NCBI GenBank assembly: GCA_946414075.1
Contig: CAMKNA010000002.1
Location: 1-64,000, forward strand
Direction: 5' to 3'
DNA length: 64,000 nucleotides
Origin: an uncultured Fibrobacter sp.
GTDB lineage: Bacteria > Fibrobacterota > Fibrobacteria > Fibrobacterales > Fibrobacteraceae
In this document: positions 62,872-64,000 of the stretch, one piece after another
How the letters are laid out: every line of letters begins with the position of its first letter
Numbering within the stretch: the first letter of the stretch is position 1
Notes under the pieces: generated by a model
Database searches by the model: none
What the model saw: only the letters and a program-made list of their open reading frames with translations
Told to the model about the DNA's origin: nothing
Made by a program: the position numbers and the translations under genes

Positions 62872-63981
62872 ATGCTTAAAAAGTTCCCGATGTGTTTATC
62901 CATAATGGTTCTTTCGCTGTCTAGCGTTTCAGCTTTCGGACAGGATACCGAAGAAAGCACCGTTGAGCAAGTGCCAGAAACTCCCGCGCAGGTTCTCGAA
63001 CAGCCTGCAGTCCAGGAGGATTCCAGCCTGGTCCAATCCACCCCTGCTCAAGATCCCGGACAGGTTCAGGATTCCAGCCTGGTTCAGGATTCCGTCCAGA
63101 CGGCGCAACCCGCCATTCAGCCCTACGAAGAACCCGCCCCCGCCTACGAGCCCCCACCGCAGACATATGTGCAAGGCTACGGAAAGCCACCCGAGGGATT
63201 CTACGGATACTTCGGATACCCCCCTCCAGAAACGCAAAAATGCAACAGTTCTGAGAATGGGAAAGAAAAAGATGCAGGTAGCAAGATCCTACATAGTTTC
63301 AACATTTCCATTCCCATCGAATCCGAAACCTATTCGCTTAAAAAGCCCAGTGCCGATGTGGACGCCAGCCACTTTGGAGTGGGCATAAACTGGAACCGCT
63401 TCCGCGTCGAAGAAAGCCTGTACTCTTCCGTAGTGGGATTCGGTTTCAACTATGTCATGAGCGAATGGGACGGCGGCGGAAGCAGGAACATCAAGTATAA
63501 CGGCATAGACATCAACTTCAAGTTTGGATTTGGCGTTTCTCCGCTTACCGATCGGTTCATATTGGCCATTCACGCCTTTATGGGATTCGATTACAAGATG
63601 CAGAACGCCGTATTCAAGCAGGACCTCAAGGACCTTGAAATTTTCGAGAACATTGGTTCTATTGGCGGATTTAACGGCATGGACGATCTTGACTACACGC
63701 TAGAGGAAAAGCACAAAGTATTCAGTCTCGATTTGCAACTTGGAGCCGATTTGATCTTTGGCTACCAAATCACGAAAAGTTTCGGCGTATTGGCCGGCGT
63801 AGACATTTCCCACAACATGATTGGCATAGGCCTATTGACAGCCAAGTCCGATATACCTGACGGGCTTGACAAACTGAAGCAATTCGAAGACTTTGACGAA
63901 GGCGACGAGATAAGATTCTTTACCTACGCCTTGACAGGTCTGAACATCGTGCCGCGCATAGGCATATTCTTTGCATTCTAA
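62872..63981 (+). CDS. Outer-membrane beta-barrel-like protein with a Pro/Gln-rich N-terminus
   Basis: 369 residues. Signal peptide about 1-23. Residues about 25-125 are low-complexity (repeats of QDSSLVQ and Pro/Tyr-rich PPPQTYVQGYGKPPEGFYGYFGYPPP). Residues about 140-369 look like an amphipathic beta-barrel (FGVGINWNRF, GIDINFKFGFGVSP, SLDLQLGADLIFGYQ) ending in FFAF with C-terminal Phe. I do not recognise a family. AGGGGG lies 6 nt before the ATG. Confidence 0.65.
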   Translation: MLKKFPMCLSIMVLSLSSVSAFGQDTEESTVEQVPETPAQVLEQPAVQEDSSLVQSTPAQDPGQVQDSSLVQDSVQTAQPAIQPYEEPAPAYEPPPQTYVQGYGKPPEGFYGYFGYPPPETQKCNSSENGKEKDAGSKILHSFNISIPIESETYSLKKPSADVDASHFGVGINWNRFRVEESLYSSVVGFGFNYVMSEWDGGGSRNIKYNGIDINFKFGFGVSPLTDRFILAIHAFMGFDYKMQNAVFKQDLKDLEIFENIGSIGGFNGMDDLDYTLEEKHKVFSLDLQLGADLIFGYQITKSFGVLAGVDISHNMIGIGLLTAKSDIPDGLDKLKQFEDFDEGDEIRFFTYALTGLNIVPRIGIFFAF

Positions 63982-63996
63982 AAAGGAGCGGCCCAA

Positions 63997-64000
63997 ATGA
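63997..64000 (+). CDS. Start codon of the next gene (partial)
   Basis: An ATG at 63997-63999 with AAGGAG about 8 nt upstream suggests a gene that continues past the window. Nothing else is visible. Confidence 0.45.

Overview
The window looks like a chromosomal segment of a Fibrobacter-type bacterium (phylum Fibrobacterota). This is inferred from a secreted plant-polysaccharide enzyme with duplicated carbohydrate-binding modules and a T9SS-like basic C-terminal domain, a very large OmpA protein built on thrombospondin type-3 repeats, a HisA of the eukaryotic type, GDD-type lipoproteins, and a recurring -10 box TATATT. Nothing indicates a prophage, integrative element, insertion sequence or CRISPR array. 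It is ordinary, densely packed chromosome with one tRNA gene.

Layout. 1-3164 (minus): the start of an unidentified gene, rpsO, then a secreted right-handed beta-helix enzyme. 3321-9818 (plus): hisS followed by an SGNH-SGNH-MBOAT cassette for O-acetylating an exported polymer. 9830-11956 (minus): a membrane HD-GYP c-di-GMP phosphodiesterase. 12187-17999 (plus): tamB-tamA. 18006-23718 (minus): an ABC ATPase with a small partner, the TSP3/OmpA protein, radC and an anchored metallopeptidase. 23804-24901: ychF. 24927-33194 (minus): a membrane protein, a formylglycine-enzyme-fold lipoprotein-like protein and a 1751-residue tandem UvrA. 33322-33394: tRNA-Ala(CGC). 33446-38975 (minus): a fused siroheme-decarboxylase-like protein, a sugar nucleotidyltransferase, guaB, asparaginase, a DUF4416 protein and pth. 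39313-44712 (plus): a repeat-containing lipoprotein, then parE-parC. 44802-50706 (minus): the type IV pilus operon pilM-N-O-(P fusion)-Q behind a near-perfect sigma-70 promoter. 50814-54559 (minus): pyrR-pyrB-pyrC' and a PilZ protein. 54710-63981 (plus): a cyclophilin, rpsP, rimM-trmD, rplS, two tandem cNMP-fold proteins, a lipocalin-like protein, hisA, a GT4 glycosyltransferase and an outer-membrane protein.

Themes. Envelope biogenesis dominates: TamA/B, the OmpA-like protein, pili, polymer O-acetylation and secreted enzymes. Two c-di-GMP proteins (HD-GYP and PilZ) sit in the same window as the pilus operon. The PyrC partner of PyrB has lost every metal ligand I can align and is probably a structural ATCase subunit.

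The most unusual non-coding signal is a family of heptanucleotide tandem repeats (consensus TGTGRRA, complement TYYCACA) at four intergenic sites, plus a second family (GCGAAAG). In the two longest intergenic gaps the heptads are followed by a shared hairpin, AGGGGGA-N4-TCCCCCT, suggesting a composite dispersed element.
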